64,000 nucleotides of DNA from Lachnoclostridium edouardi. GTDB lineage: Bacteria > Bacillota > Clostridia > Lachnospirales > Lachnospiraceae. Made by a program: the position numbers and the translations under genes. Positions 27,283 to 36,797 of the stretch are shown here, piece by piece. The notes below the pieces were generated by a model. It was not told the DNA's origin, did not search any database, and worked only from the letters and a program-made list of their open reading frames with translations. The stretch is taken from positions 2,845,905 to 2,909,904 of the forward strand of contig NZ_OESQ01000001.1 of assembly GCF_900240245.1 (NCBI RefSeq), in the 5' to 3' direction. How positions within the stretch are numbered: the first letter of the stretch is position 1; the number at the start of each line of letters is the position of its first letter.

Positions 27283-28008
27283 ATGGAAAAAGTAATTTAT
27301 ATAGCTGATGATGAACAAAATATCAGAGCAATGATGAAAACCTTTCTGGAGAATGAGGGATATATAGTGGAAGCTTTTGGGGACGGATATAGTATTAGGC
27401 AGGCTGTGGAAAAGCGTATGCCGGATATGATTATTTTGGACGTTATGATGCCAGGTGAAGACGGTCTGAGTCTTTGCGCTTCCTTCAGGAAGAAAAGCGG
27501 GGTTCCAATTATTATTGTGTCTGCAAAGGACAGTCCTTTAGACCGGGTAACAGGGATTACTTTAGGAAGCGATGATTATATAACGAAACCGTTTCTCCCT
27601 TTGGAATTAATCGCCCGTGTAAAGTCCTTATTCCGGAGAGCAGAAATTTCCGCCTTGTCAAATACAGAGGAACATAATCAGCAGGAGCTGTATGAATGCG
27701 GCAACCTGCTTCTGTATCAAAAGGAAAGAAAAATTCTTATAAATCAGGAGACTATTTCTACAACGCCTACAGAATTTGAATTTCTCTTATATTTAATTCG
27801 TCAAAAGGAAACTGCGGTTTCTAAAAAGGAGTTATTGAAACATGTGTGGGGGTACAGTGGAGATCAGGAGGAGCAGCGGATGCCTGATGATTTGGTAAAA
27901 CGTTTTCGGAAAAAATTAAAGCTGAATCATTCTACTGCTGTGATTGAAACAGTTTGGGGCTATGGCTATAGATTAACTGAAAAAAGCAATTTGAAAATGG
28001 AGCTGTAG
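27283..28008 (+). CDS. OmpR/PhoB-family response regulator
   Basis: DNA-binding response regulator of 241 residues. The receiver has D9-D10, phospho-acceptor D53 (MIILDVMMPGEDG), a Ser switch position in IIIVSAKDS, and the lysine in DDYITKPF. The C-terminal winged helix includes TTPTEFEFLLYLI and ETVWGYGYRL. ATG 27283 (MEKVIYIADDE) is the normal family start; an ATG at 27238 adds fifteen residues and has no ribosome site. The sensor kinase gene follows three bases later but is interrupted by a stop codon. Confidence 0.93.
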   Translation: MEKVIYIADDEQNIRAMMKTFLENEGYIVEAFGDGYSIRQAVEKRMPDMIILDVMMPGEDGLSLCASFRKKSGVPIIIVSAKDSPLDRVTGITLGSDDYITKPFLPLELIARVKSLFRRAEISALSNTEEHNQQELYECGNLLLYQKERKILINQETISTTPTEFEFLLYLIRQKETAVSKKELLKHVWGYSGDQEEQRMPDDLVKRFRKKLKLNHSTAVIETVWGYGYRLTEKSNLKMEL

Positions 28009-28011
28009 GCT

Positions 28012-29436
28012 ATGGGAAAAAAGATACATACGCGGATTTTCTGTACCAGTCTTTTTATTATCCTGTTTTTGTCTGCCGCCGCCTGGACGGCTTTTTCTGT
28101 TTCCTCTAAATGGTATGTAAAATATATGACTCAGAAAAATACAGAAAAAACAATCCAAATGGTAGAGGAACTGGCAGAAGAAACGTACAAAAATGCTCCG
28201 TTGCCGGAGGCAATGACCGGGGCAGAAAGCAGAGAGTATTCCAGGGAGCTGTTAAAAAAGGTAAAGAATCAGGTAAAACATATGAATAACGCAAGCGATC
28301 TGCTGGTGTTTAACACAAAGTTTAAACAGGTGTACCCAGACGCTGAAGAATTAGATTTAATTTCTCCAGGTATTATACTGGCATGTACAGATATATTAAG
28401 GTCAGGGGATTTTCAGACTGCTTAGGGAAACGAGGTGGAGGTAAACGGGGAGCGCTGGTTTATACGATGCTTTCAGATTCCTTCAGTTAAAAATATAAGG
28501 GCTCAGTATTTTGTGGCTGCAGAGCAGATTCCGGACGCCCTTGTTTTGTGGAAGTACAGCGGAAGGCTGCTGGCCATTATTGTGGCAGTTTGCATGGGAA
28601 TTGCAGCCGTGCTTGTGTGGCTGGTGGCCAAAAGTATTTCCCGGCCTTTAGAACAGCTGTGCAGTCAGGCAAAGGAAATAGGGAAGGGAAAAGCGGTTCA
28701 GAATGAAGAAAGCTATGGTCTGTATGAATTAGATCAGTTAAAAGAAGCTTATAATCAAATGAGTTTTCAGATCAGGCAGAAGGAGGAGGAAAAAAATCGT
28801 TTTTTCCAAAATGTATCCCATGATTTGCGCACGCCTTTGGCCTCCATTATCGGCTATGCCCAGGGAATTCAGTGTCATGTTATAAAAGCCCCGGGGAAGG
28901 CTGCCGGAATTATTTCATCAGAAAGTATACGCATGACGAATCTGGTGGAAAGTATTTTGATGCTTACTAAAATGGATAACCGCCAGCTGAAGCTAAACAG
29001 CGTCAGAATTGATTTGGAAGAATTTTTGGAGGAGCGTATTGAGGCGCTGGAAGGAATTTCCGGAAATTGCAGAATTCTTTTAGAGGTTGATTCTGAGGAG
29101 ATTTTTGTGAAAGCAGATCCGGAGCTTCTTGGAAGAATTATACAAAATATTATTTCAAATTGTGTTCGGTATGCAGAAAGCAAGGTGACAGTCCGCCTTT
29201 ACAGAACAGATGACAATGCTGTTATTTTTGTTGAGGATGACGGGGCGGGGTTTACGGACGAAGATCTTTTACATGGGTTTGAAAGGTTTTACCTGGGAGA
29301 TCAGGGAGAATTCGGCATAGGTCTTTCTGTAGTTGAAACCGGCGTAGAATATTTAGGAGGGAAAGTAGAAATAGGAAATTTGAAACAGCCTGCCTGCGGG
29401 GCTTTTTACAAGGTGATTTTCCCGGTTTTTAAATAG
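28012..29436 (+). pseudogene. Sensor histidine kinase interrupted by an in-frame TAG
   Basis: Two pieces in the same frame form one kinase of about 474 codons. Bases 28012-28425 encode a first membrane helix (FCTSLFIILFLSAAAWTAFSV) and most of the external sensor region, ending at TAG 28423-28425. Bases 28435-29436 encode the rest: second helix (LLAIIVAVCMGIAAVLVWLVA), HAMP linker, H-box VSHDLRTPLASI, N-box IISNCVRYA, and ATP-lid motifs EDDGAGF and GEFGIGLS. Only one codon is affected, with no frameshift. A GTG at 28435 with AGGG seven bases before could allow reinitiation, so two separate chains are possible. Sequencing error is the other explanation. Confidence 0.85.
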
Positions 29437-29500
29437 TAAAATCAACGGGGCCAAAGTTAATAGAAAGTGAATATAGAAATTACGATTTTGTATATTCATA

Positions 29501-29529
29501 TTGAAATGCAACCAATATAATGTTATACT
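29501..29529 (+). promoter_or_regulatory. Sigma-A-type promoter of the first degV gene
   Basis: TTGAAA (29501-29506), a 17-base spacer and TATACT (29524-29529) lie 49 bases before the ATG. Confidence 0.7.
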
Positions 29530-29578
29530 AAGTAGTAATGAATACTACATTAGATAACATTTGTTCGGGAGGCATATT

Positions 29579-30421
29579 ATGACCTATAAAATTATCGGCG
29601 ACAGCTGTCTGGATTTAACAGATGAACTGAAAAAAGATCCTCATTTTCAAACAGTTCCCCTGACTTTGCAGGTGGGAAATGCGCAGATAACAGATGATGA
29701 GACATTTGATCAAAAAAATTTTCTGGAGCTGGTAAGGCAATGCCCTCAGTGCCCTCAGTCTGCATGTCCGTCTCCGGACTGCTTTAAGGAGGCATTTGAG
29801 TGTGAGGCAGAGAATATTTTTGTTATTACGATTTCAGAGCATTTAAGCGGCGGGTACAACAGCGCTATGGTGGCAAAGCAGCTGTATGAAGAGGAGCATG
29901 GAGAAGGGGAAAAGAATATTGCTGTGTTCAGCTCTGATTCCGCATCCTCAGGTCAGCTAAATATGGCTTTATTTATACAGGATCTTTGTAAAGAGAATAC
30001 GCCTTTTGACGAGATTGTGAGAAAAACCAGAAAATTCCGGGACGAGATGGGCACTTATTTTGTTCTGGAAACCTTAGACACACTGCGGAAAAACGGCAGA
30101 CTTACAGGCCTTCAGGCCTTCTTTGCCACAGCTTTAAATATTAAACCTATTATGAGCGCTGAAAAGGGAGTAATTATTAAGCTGGATCAGGCCAGAGGCA
30201 TCAATAAGGCTTTATCCAGAATGTGCGATATTATTGATAAAAATATAAAGTCTCCAGAGGAGAAGCGGCTGATTATCGCCCACTGTAATAATGAGAAGCG
30301 GGCGGAGCTTGTAAAGGAAGAGATGGAAAAGCGGGCACAGTTTAAGGAGATTATTATTACAAAAACAGCGGGAGTGGCTACCTTATATGCAAATGACGGC
30401 GGAGTTATTGTAGCCGTCTAG
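29579..30421 (+). CDS. DegV family fatty-acid-binding protein
   Basis: A 280-residue DegV-type protein. The N-terminal TYKIIGDSCLDLTDEL, the ISEHLSGGYNSAM serine region (which contacts the fatty acid carboxylate) and the GRLTGLQAFFATALNIKPIM block are the family signatures. These proteins bind fatty acids for FakA kinase in Firmicutes. ATG 29579 follows CGGGAGGC at 29566-29572. It is convergent with the radical SAM gene, and the two stop codons overlap by four bases. A second DegV protein is encoded at 41444-42310. Confidence 0.93.
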   Translation: MTYKIIGDSCLDLTDELKKDPHFQTVPLTLQVGNAQITDDETFDQKNFLELVRQCPQCPQSACPSPDCFKEAFECEAENIFVITISEHLSGGYNSAMVAKQLYEEEHGEGEKNIAVFSSDSASSGQLNMALFIQDLCKENTPFDEIVRKTRKFRDEMGTYFVLETLDTLRKNGRLTGLQAFFATALNIKPIMSAEKGVIIKLDQARGINKALSRMCDIIDKNIKSPEEKRLIIAHCNNEKRAELVKEEMEKRAQFKEIIITKTAGVATLYANDGGVIVAV

Positions 30422-31368
30422 TTATAGGGCCAAAGTTCCCCCTGAAATGTACCTCGTTCTTTTAAGCGTCTGGTCAGAGAGTTTAGGACCAGGCGCTTAT
30501 TTGCGCTCCAGTAAGGGGCGATTAAAAGCTGTTTTGGCCCGTCCCCTGTAATTCTGTGGATCACCACGTCTGGAGGGAGAAGAGCAATGCAGTCAATGAC
30601 TAAATCTAAATACTCTTCCAGGTCCATAACAGGGAAAGGATGATTTTCATAAATTTCCGCCAGGTCTGTTTCCTTTAACACGTGAAGGAGCTGCAGCTTA
30701 ATTCCCTGTATGCCAAGTCTGGCCAGATATTTTACTGTTTCCAACATCATTTCCCTGGTCTCTCCAGGAAGACCTAAAATCACGTGAACAATCACAGAGA
30801 TGCCGGCTTTCCTAAGGTCCCAGAAAGCCTTTTCAAAGCAGGGCAGCTTATATCCCCGGCGGATAAAGGAGGCTGTGTCTTCATGGATTGTCTGCAGGCC
30901 CAGCTCTACCCACACAGGTTTTTCCCTGTTTAAAGCAGACAGCAGCTGCAATACCTGATCTGGAAGACAGTCCGGCCTGGTGCCGATAGACAAGGCTGCA
31001 ATATCAGGCTGGCTGATAGTATGTCTGAATAAAGGCTCTAAATAAGATACAGGGGCATATGTGTTGGTGTAAGCCTGAAAATAGGCAATATATTTGCCCT
31101 GCCCGTCAGGCAGCTTTCTTTTCACCTTTTCTCTGGCAGCCTGAATCTGAGCGGCAATTAGCTCCCGGCTGCAGCCTGAAACAGGAACTGCAAAATCTCC
31201 GGAACCTCCTGCGCTGCAGAAAATACAGCCGCCTGTGCCTAATGTGCCGTCTCTGTTGGGACAGGTCATACCTCCGTCTAGGGATAATTTGTACACCTTT
31301 TGCCCAAATTGTTCTTTTAAATAAAAGTCCAGAGAATAATAAGGTTTTCCATTCCAGTCTTTCATCAT
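30418..31368 (-). CDS. TIGR01212-type radical SAM protein (YhcC-like)
   Basis: A 316-residue radical SAM protein. The N-terminal CPNRDGTLGTGGCIFC segment provides the cysteines of the [4Fe-4S] cluster in the spacing typical of the YhcC/TIGR01212 group. LSIGTRPDCLP and VWVELGLQTIHEDT follow, and HVILGLPGETREMMLETV is a SAM-binding strand. The role of the family is undetermined, though some members are linked to tRNA or ribosome modification. Two adjacent ATG codons are possible starts (31368 and 31365). The stop codons of this gene and the convergent degV gene overlap. Confidence 0.9.
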   Translation of the reverse strand: MMKDWNGKPYYSLDFYLKEQFGQKVYKLSLDGGMTCPNRDGTLGTGGCIFCSAGGSGDFAVPVSGCSRELIAAQIQAAREKVKRKLPDGQGKYIAYFQAYTNTYAPVSYLEPLFRHTISQPDIAALSIGTRPDCLPDQVLQLLSALNREKPVWVELGLQTIHEDTASFIRRGYKLPCFEKAFWDLRKAGISVIVHVILGLPGETREMMLETVKYLARLGIQGIKLQLLHVLKETDLAEIYENHPFPVMDLEEYLDLVIDCIALLPPDVVIHRITGDGPKQLLIAPYWSANKRLVLNSLTRRLKERGTFQGELWPYN

Positions 31369-31582
31369 ACTACCTGCCTTTTAGTTTTTCATAGTATGTT
31401 AGTTATACTACACTTTTCTGGCCGGCACAATACTGCAGAAGTACAAGCAGTATAAACAGCAAGCCCATAAGCGGAAAACTGATTTTCTGTAGCAGCAGAA
31501 GGAAACATATGGTATAATAAGAGCACTTGCCATAAGTAATCAATCAGCAGGTTTTGATAAAAAGGGGAAAAGGAGAATAGAT

Positions 31583-32878
31583 ATGAGTATTGACAAGACG
31601 CTTAACATGTTAAACAGCAAAGCCTTAGATAAACTTTTTACAGAGCTGTACGGGAAAGAAGATTTGGAAGCTGAAAAAAAGCGTTATTATGACGTAATTC
31701 AGGGTTTTAAAAAAGAATTTGGAGATAAGGATATTAAGCTGTTCAGTTCCCCTGGGCGCACTGAAATCAGCGGCAATCACACAGACCACAATCACGGCAA
31801 AGTGCTGGCAGGAAGCATTAATTTAGACTGTGTAGGCGCTGCGGCGGTGAATCATTCCTGCAAGGTAAATGTGATCAGCGTTACATATGACCAGCGGCTT
31901 GAAATTGATTTAAATAATCTGGAGCCAAGCCGGGAAAAGGCCGGAACCGCAGATTTGTTAAAGGGCCTGATTCAAGGTTTTAAAGAGTCCGGCTATGAAG
32001 TGGGAGGATTTGACGCTTACATTACAAGTAATGTAATCAGCTCAGCAGGGGTCAGCTCTTCCGCCTCTTTTGAAATGCTGATTTGTTCTATGCTGAACAC
32101 GTTTTTTAATGAAGGCCGCATGAATACAGTGGCCTATGCTCATATGGGAAAATTTGCGGAAAATAAATATTGGGACAAAGCTTCCGGACTGCTGGATCAG
32201 ATGGCATGTGCAGTAGGCGGCTTAATTACTATAGATTTTGAGGAGCCTGCAGACCCTGTAGTAGAAAAAATTGACTTTGATTTTGCATCGGAAAACCACA
32301 GTTTAATCATTGTTCAAACAGGAAGAGGACATGCAGATTTAAGCGCAGATTATTCTTCAGTGCCTAATGAGATGAAAAAGGTAGCTGAATTTTTTGGAAA
32401 GCAGGTCTGCGCTGAGATTTCAGAGGAGGATGTAATTAACAATCTCCAGAAGGTGAGAGAGTTTGCAGGCGATAGGTCTGTTATGCGGGCCCTTCATTTC
32501 TTTGAAGAAAATAAGCGGGTGGAGGCAGAGGTAACGGCTTTAAAAGAAGGCAGATTTCAGGATTTTCTGAAAAATATTACGGCTTCTGGAAATTCTTCCT
32601 GGAAATGGCTTCAGAACTGCTATACCAATTCCAGCTTTCAGGAACAGGGAATTTCTATTGCCCTGGCTTTAACAGAGCTGTTTATTGAAAAAAAGAAAAG
32701 AGGCGCCTGCCGCGTACACGGAGGAGGATTTGCCGGAGTTATTATGGCTATGCTGCCTAATGATCTGGTGGATGAATATGTTTCTTACATGGAAAAGGCC
32801 ATAGGAGACGGCAATGTATACAAAATGAGCATTCGCCCCTATGGAGCAATATGCATAGATGAATTATTAAAGGAATAA
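31583..32878 (+). CDS. galK: Galactokinase (GHMP family)
   Basis: ATP-dependent galactokinase of the GHMP superfamily, first step of the Leloir pathway. The N-terminal signature reads SSPGRTEISGNHTDHNHGKV, a Lachnospiraceae-type variant of the GalK motif. The ATP loop is VISSAGVSSSASFEM, and the C-terminal glycine-rich GGGFAGVIMAML completes the fold. The 431-residue length is slightly long. AAAGGAG precedes the start. No galT or galE is adjacent, so substrate assignment rests on sequence. The RidA gene follows after 13 bases. Confidence 0.88.
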   Translation: MSIDKTLNMLNSKALDKLFTELYGKEDLEAEKKRYYDVIQGFKKEFGDKDIKLFSSPGRTEISGNHTDHNHGKVLAGSINLDCVGAAAVNHSCKVNVISVTYDQRLEIDLNNLEPSREKAGTADLLKGLIQGFKESGYEVGGFDAYITSNVISSAGVSSSASFEMLICSMLNTFFNEGRMNTVAYAHMGKFAENKYWDKASGLLDQMACAVGGLITIDFEEPADPVVEKIDFDFASENHSLIIVQTGRGHADLSADYSSVPNEMKKVAEFFGKQVCAEISEEDVINNLQKVREFAGDRSVMRALHFFEENKRVEAEVTALKEGRFQDFLKNITASGNSSWKWLQNCYTNSSFQEQGISIALALTELFIEKKKRGACRVHGGGFAGVIMAMLPNDLVDEYVSYMEKAIGDGNVYKMSIRPYGAICIDELLKE

Positions 32879-32891
32879 GGGAGAAGAAAAG

Positions 32892-33353
32892 ATGAGAGTT
32901 GAACAGAAATTACAGGATATGGGGTTAACACTGCCGGAGCTTCCGGCTCCAAACGGGGTTTATGTACCTTCCAGGAGAGTGGGAAATTTAGTATTTGTAG
33001 CTGGACAGACTCCTACAATTCACGGTGTAAATCAAGTAGTAGGCGTTGTAGGAGAAGATCTGACCTTGGAGGATGGAAGACGTTCTGCACAGCTGTGCGC
33101 TTTAAATATTCTTTCTGTATTAAAAGCAGAGCTGGGGGATTTGGACAAGGTGAAGCAGTTTGTGCAGATTATCAGCTATGTAAGAAGCGCAAAGAACTTT
33201 GGAGATCAGCCTAAGGTAATTAACGGGGCTTCCGAGCTGTTTAAAGAGCTGTATGGGGAATCAGGGCTGGCAGCCCGCCTTGCCATTGGAACAAATGAGC
33301 TTCCCGGAGGCGGAGCCACAGAGATTTTGGCTATTGTAGAGGTAGAGGAGTAA
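32892..33353 (+). CDS. RidA family protein
   Basis: A 153-residue YjgF/RidA family member. RVGNLVFVAGQTP, LDKVKQFVQIISYV and the C-terminal RLAIGTNELPGGGATEILAIVEVE are diagnostic. This longer subgroup differs from the classical deaminase in its C terminus, so imine or enamine deamination is likely but not certain. It lies 13 bases after galK in the same direction and probably shares its transcript. A hairpin and a repeated motif follow it. Confidence 0.9.
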   Translation: MRVEQKLQDMGLTLPELPAPNGVYVPSRRVGNLVFVAGQTPTIHGVNQVVGVVGEDLTLEDGRRSAQLCALNILSVLKAELGDLDKVKQFVQIISYVRSAKNFGDQPKVINGASELFKELYGESGLAARLAIGTNELPGGGATEILAIVEVEE

Positions 33354-33528
33354 AAAAAATAGTTGAGCACGGCGTGCGAAACTATTTGCTACCCAAACGA
33401 AGCGATAGCGGAGTTCGGGGTTCCCGTAGCTTTTTATGGAACGAGGAACCAGTGAAATAAAAAAAATTTTTCTATGAAATTAGTCTGGTTTGTGGTAATA
33501 TGATAGCTGTTGAAAAGGGGCAGTTAAG
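33354..33528 (+). repeat. Intergenic hairpin and dispersed 23-base motif
   Basis: AAATAGTT (33357-33364) pairs with AACTATTT (33380-33387) around an inner GCAC/GTGC stem flanked by opposed GA pairs. No T run follows, so it is not a simple terminator. Bases 33437-33459 match bases 27248-27270 at 20 of 23 positions. No gene is seen. Confidence 0.6.
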
Positions 33529-35082
33529 ATGAGACAGAAATCATATATTACAATATTTACATATATTCTTCTGCTGGCAGGATGTATGGCCATTGTGTTG
33601 TTTATAGATAAAATATCCAGGGTAGGTTCTCCCATGGGCACTGCAGATTCTTCGGCCCAGGGAGAACTTTCTACTTGGGAGGAAAGCAGCGAAACAGATA
33701 TTTTAGAGCAGGAAGAAGATAAAACAGGCCAAAGGGAGGAGACGGAGTCTGGCAGGCGGGTGTGGTATACTGGAAGAAAGGAAAAGAAACAGGATAAAAA
33801 CCAGGAGCCAGAGACTGAGCCTGAAGAGCCTAAGGGACCGCCAAAGCTGATTTTAGGAACAGATCTTCACTATATGTCTCCTAAAACTACTGACTATGGG
33901 CCGGCCTTTGAGCGGTTTGTGGCGGGAGACGACGGGAAGGTGGAGCGGTATGCTCCAGAGCTTTTGGCTGCATTTTTAAATGAAGTAATACAAGAAGAGC
34001 CGGACGCCTTGATTCTCAGCGGAGATATTACAGTAAACGGGGAAAAGGTCAGCCATCAGGAGCTGGCTCAAAAATTGACGGCCGTGCAGGAGGCAGGAAT
34101 TCAGGTTTTAGTAATACCGGGAAATCACGATATTAATAATCCTAATGCAGCCACTTATATAGGTGATGTAAGAGAAAGTACTGATCAGGTAACAGCCCAG
34201 GAGTTTTATGAGATTTATCACAGCTTTGGATATGACCAGGCAGCTTCCAGAGATGAGTATTCTCTCAGCTACCGCTATGTGATAGATGATACTCATTGGC
34301 TGCTAATGCTGGATTCCTGTCAGTATGAGCCTTATAACAAGGTAGGAGGGAAGATTAAGGAGGAAAGCTATCCCTGGATCAGAGAACAGTATGAGGAAGC
34401 AGAAAAGGCAGGAGCAGTATTAATTCCTGTGGCCCATCACAATCTTATGGGAGAAAGCAGAGTGTATCCTACTGACTGCGCCATTGAAGGGGGAGAACAG
34501 TTAATTTCCATTCTTCAGGAATACCATGTACCTTTGTATTTAAGCGGCCATCTTCATCTTCAGCGAATAAAAAAATTTATGAACGAGCCGGGAGAGCCTG
34601 TTGACGCGCCAAGTGTTACAGAGGCGGTGACAGCTTCTCTGGCTATTGCTCCCTGCCAGTACAGTGTAATACAGTGGCGGGAGGATGATTATATGAGCTA
34701 TGAGACAAGGACTGTAAACGTTTCAGCCTGGGCAGAAGAACAAAGGCTGACAGATGAAAATCTGCTGGATTTTGACAATTTCAGCGCCAACCTGGTAAAG
34801 AAGGTAGTATTAGATCAGGTGTATGGAACTTTAAACAGCGTTCCCGATAATATGAAGGAAAAAATGGCAGTGCTGTACGGACAGCTGAACTATGAATATT
34901 GCGCGGGAACCCCTGTGGAAAGGAAAGAAGTTACAGATACAGACGGCTATCAGCTTTGGATTAACACTCAAAAGGGAAATAAATACATTCCGTTAATTGA
35001 TAAAATGATAGCAGATCTCCAGGGAGAAAATAATTATTGGAATAATTTTCCCGAAAACGTTGTTATAACAACGGACAAATAA
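33529..35082 (+). CDS. Membrane-anchored metallophosphoesterase
   Basis: A calcineurin-like phosphoesterase exposed outside the cell. The N terminus is hydrophobic (ITIFTYILLLAGCMAIVLFI) and contains LLAGC, so it could be a lipoprotein or a simple signal anchor. A charged, low-complexity linker (residues about 40-105) follows. The enzyme core has TDLHYMS, LILSGDITVNGEK, VIPGNHDINN, PVAHHNLMGE and the final LSGHLHLQRI, giving a full set of metal ligands. The C-terminal part is an additional domain of unknown role. The length is 517 residues. The substrate is unknown. Rubredoxin follows 75 bases later. Confidence 0.88.
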   Translation: MRQKSYITIFTYILLLAGCMAIVLFIDKISRVGSPMGTADSSAQGELSTWEESSETDILEQEEDKTGQREETESGRRVWYTGRKEKKQDKNQEPETEPEEPKGPPKLILGTDLHYMSPKTTDYGPAFERFVAGDDGKVERYAPELLAAFLNEVIQEEPDALILSGDITVNGEKVSHQELAQKLTAVQEAGIQVLVIPGNHDINNPNAATYIGDVRESTDQVTAQEFYEIYHSFGYDQAASRDEYSLSYRYVIDDTHWLLMLDSCQYEPYNKVGGKIKEESYPWIREQYEEAEKAGAVLIPVAHHNLMGESRVYPTDCAIEGGEQLISILQEYHVPLYLSGHLHLQRIKKFMNEPGEPVDAPSVTEAVTASLAIAPCQYSVIQWREDDYMSYETRTVNVSAWAEEQRLTDENLLDFDNFSANLVKKVVLDQVYGTLNSVPDNMKEKMAVLYGQLNYEYCAGTPVERKEVTDTDGYQLWINTQKGNKYIPLIDKMIADLQGENNYWNNFPENVVITTDK

Positions 35083-35157
35083 GGGAAGAATGAATATAAT
35101 TAGTAACGTATTGAGAAAATATTAAATGTAAATAATAAATACCAGGAGGTAATGAAA

Positions 35158-35319
35158 ATGAAAAAATATATTTGTGAGCCATGTGGCTATGAGTACGATC
35201 CAGAGATCGGTGATCCAGAAAACGGAATTGAACCAGGAACAGCCTTTGAAGATCTTCCAGAGGATTGGACTTGTCCGATTTGCGGTATGGGCAAAGATGT
35301 ATTTGTAGCAGAAGAATAA
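35158..35319 (+). CDS. Rubredoxin
   Basis: A 53-residue iron-sulfur electron carrier. Two Cys pairs, [19 protein letters not shown] and CPICG, coordinate one iron in the standard rubredoxin pattern. ATG 35158 is used because AGGAGG (35144-35149) is eight bases away; ATG 35152 sits too close. It is encoded upstream of the flavodiiron protein gene, a common donor-acceptor pair in anaerobic O2 detoxification. A strong terminator lies between them, so they are probably transcribed separately. Confidence 0.96.
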   Translation: MKKYICEPCGYEYDPEIGDPENGIEPGTAFEDLPEDWTCPICGMGKDVFVAEE

Positions 35320-35328
35320 TAGGCAGAT

Positions 35329-35379
35329 GGGGGTATTTCAAAGCTGTAAAAATACAGTGAGAAATATCCTCATTTTTTT
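35329..35379 (+). terminator. Intrinsic terminator after rubredoxin
   Basis: GGGGGTATTTC (35329-35339) pairs with GAAATATCCTC (35361-35371), with two G-U pairs. Inner CTGTA/TACAG extends the stem, and seven T follow. Confidence 0.85.
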
Positions 35380-35395
35380 ATCGTTATGAGCACTT

Positions 35396-35416
35396 AGTGC
35401 CTGTGTTTTAGGCACT
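35396..35416. promoter_or_regulatory. Hairpin in the leader region of the flavodiiron gene
   Basis: AGTGCCT (35396-35402) pairs with AGGCACT (35410-35416) across a seven-base loop, 170 bases before the flavodiiron start. No T run follows, so it may be an operator or RNA structure. A TATAAT at 35507-35512 may be the -10 of that gene, with no good -35. Confidence 0.4.
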
Positions 35417-35584
35417 TACGTGGGATACATGAAAAATCGTTTGCCAGGTATTTCACGAGTGTTACTATTTTTAATAAAAAATACTTTTCATAAGTTAATA
35501 ATGTGATATAATTAACAATGTTCCGAGGATAACTTAATTACACAATTATATATTAAATACATTTTAAAGAGGAGATGAAATAGA

Positions 35585-36754
35585 ATGAATAAAGTAGAAA
35601 TAAGACCAGGAATTTATTCTGTAGGAGCAGTTGACTGGAACGTGAGAAGCTTTCACGGATATTCCACAGACAGAGGAGCCACATATAATGCATATTTAAT
35701 TGTGGACGAGAAAATTGCTTTAATAGATACAGTAAAGGAGCCTTTTGCAGAGGAATTAATCCGCCGCGTCTCCCAGATTGTAGACATGGATAAAATTGAC
35801 TATATTGTTTCCAATCACGTGGAAATGGACCATTCAGGAGCTCTGCCTCAGGTGATGAAACATGCGGTTAATGCAACGATCATTACGGCTGCTCCGTCTG
35901 GTTTAAAGGGGCTGCAGGCACATTACGGAACTGGATATCACTATCAGGCGGTAAAAGCAGGGGACATTGTCAGCCTGGGAAAAAGAAGCCTTACTTTTGT
36001 AGGCACTCCAATGCTTCACTGGCCGGATAATATGGTTACTTACTGCCCGGAGGAGAAAATTCTGTTTTCTAATGACGCCTTTGGACAGCATTTTTCTTCC
36101 AACATGCCTTTTGACGTGCAGGTAGATTTAAATGCAGTATATCAGGAGGCTAAAAAGTACTATGCCAATATTCTGATGCCTTATGGAATGCAGGCTAAAA
36201 AAGCCTTGGATATTGTAAAAGGTCTGGAGCTGGAGATGATCTGCCCTAGTCACGGAATTATCTGGACAAAGCATATTCCGGATATTTTGAATATGTATGA
36301 GAAATATTGTACGCAGCAGCCTGAAAGGGCGGCCTGCATTGTGTTTGATTCTATGTGGCATTCTACAGAGAAAATGGCTCATGCAGTTTTAGAGGGATTT
36401 TCCAGAGCAGGAATACCTGCCAAATTATATGATTTAAAGGTGAACCATGTTTCTGATATTATGACAGATATTCTTACCTCAGAATACGTGGCAGTAGGCT
36501 CTCCAACCTTAAATAACCAAATGCTTCCTACAGTAGCTGCCTTTTTATGCTATATGAAAGGACTGGCGCCTAAGGGAAGAAAAGGATTGGCCTTTGGCTC
36601 CTATGGATGGGGTGGGCAAAGCATTCCTCAGGTAGCTGAAAGCCTGGAGGGCATGGGCTTTGAACTTGTGTGCCAGCCTTTAAAGCAGGCGTATGTGTCA
36701 AGTGAAGAAAGCTTAAATAGCCTGGAGGAAACAGTATTTCAGGCTGTAAAATAG
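35585..36754 (+). CDS. Flavodiiron protein (FprA-type O2/NO reductase)
   Basis: Two-domain flavoprotein that reduces O2 to water or NO to N2O using electrons from rubredoxin or similar. The metallo-beta-lactamase-like diiron domain shows H78-x-E80-x-D82-H83 in SNHVEMDHSG, then the further ligands in MLHWPDNM, FSNDAFGQHF and CPSHGIIW. A flavodoxin-like FMN domain begins near residue 250 (AACIVFDSMWHSTEKMAHAV). The length is 389 residues. AAAGAGGAG precedes the start. It works naturally with the rubredoxin encoded upstream. A terminator follows. Confidence 0.95.
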   Translation: MNKVEIRPGIYSVGAVDWNVRSFHGYSTDRGATYNAYLIVDEKIALIDTVKEPFAEELIRRVSQIVDMDKIDYIVSNHVEMDHSGALPQVMKHAVNATIITAAPSGLKGLQAHYGTGYHYQAVKAGDIVSLGKRSLTFVGTPMLHWPDNMVTYCPEEKILFSNDAFGQHFSSNMPFDVQVDLNAVYQEAKKYYANILMPYGMQAKKALDIVKGLELEMICPSHGIIWTKHIPDILNMYEKYCTQQPERAACIVFDSMWHSTEKMAHAVLEGFSRAGIPAKLYDLKVNHVSDIMTDILTSEYVAVGSPTLNNQMLPTVAAFLCYMKGLAPKGRKGLAFGSYGWGGQSIPQVAESLEGMGFELVCQPLKQAYVSSEESLNSLEETVFQAVK

Positions 36755-36797
36755 GATCAGATAAGTTTTTTCTGCTGTAAAAAGCAGACTGTGATCA

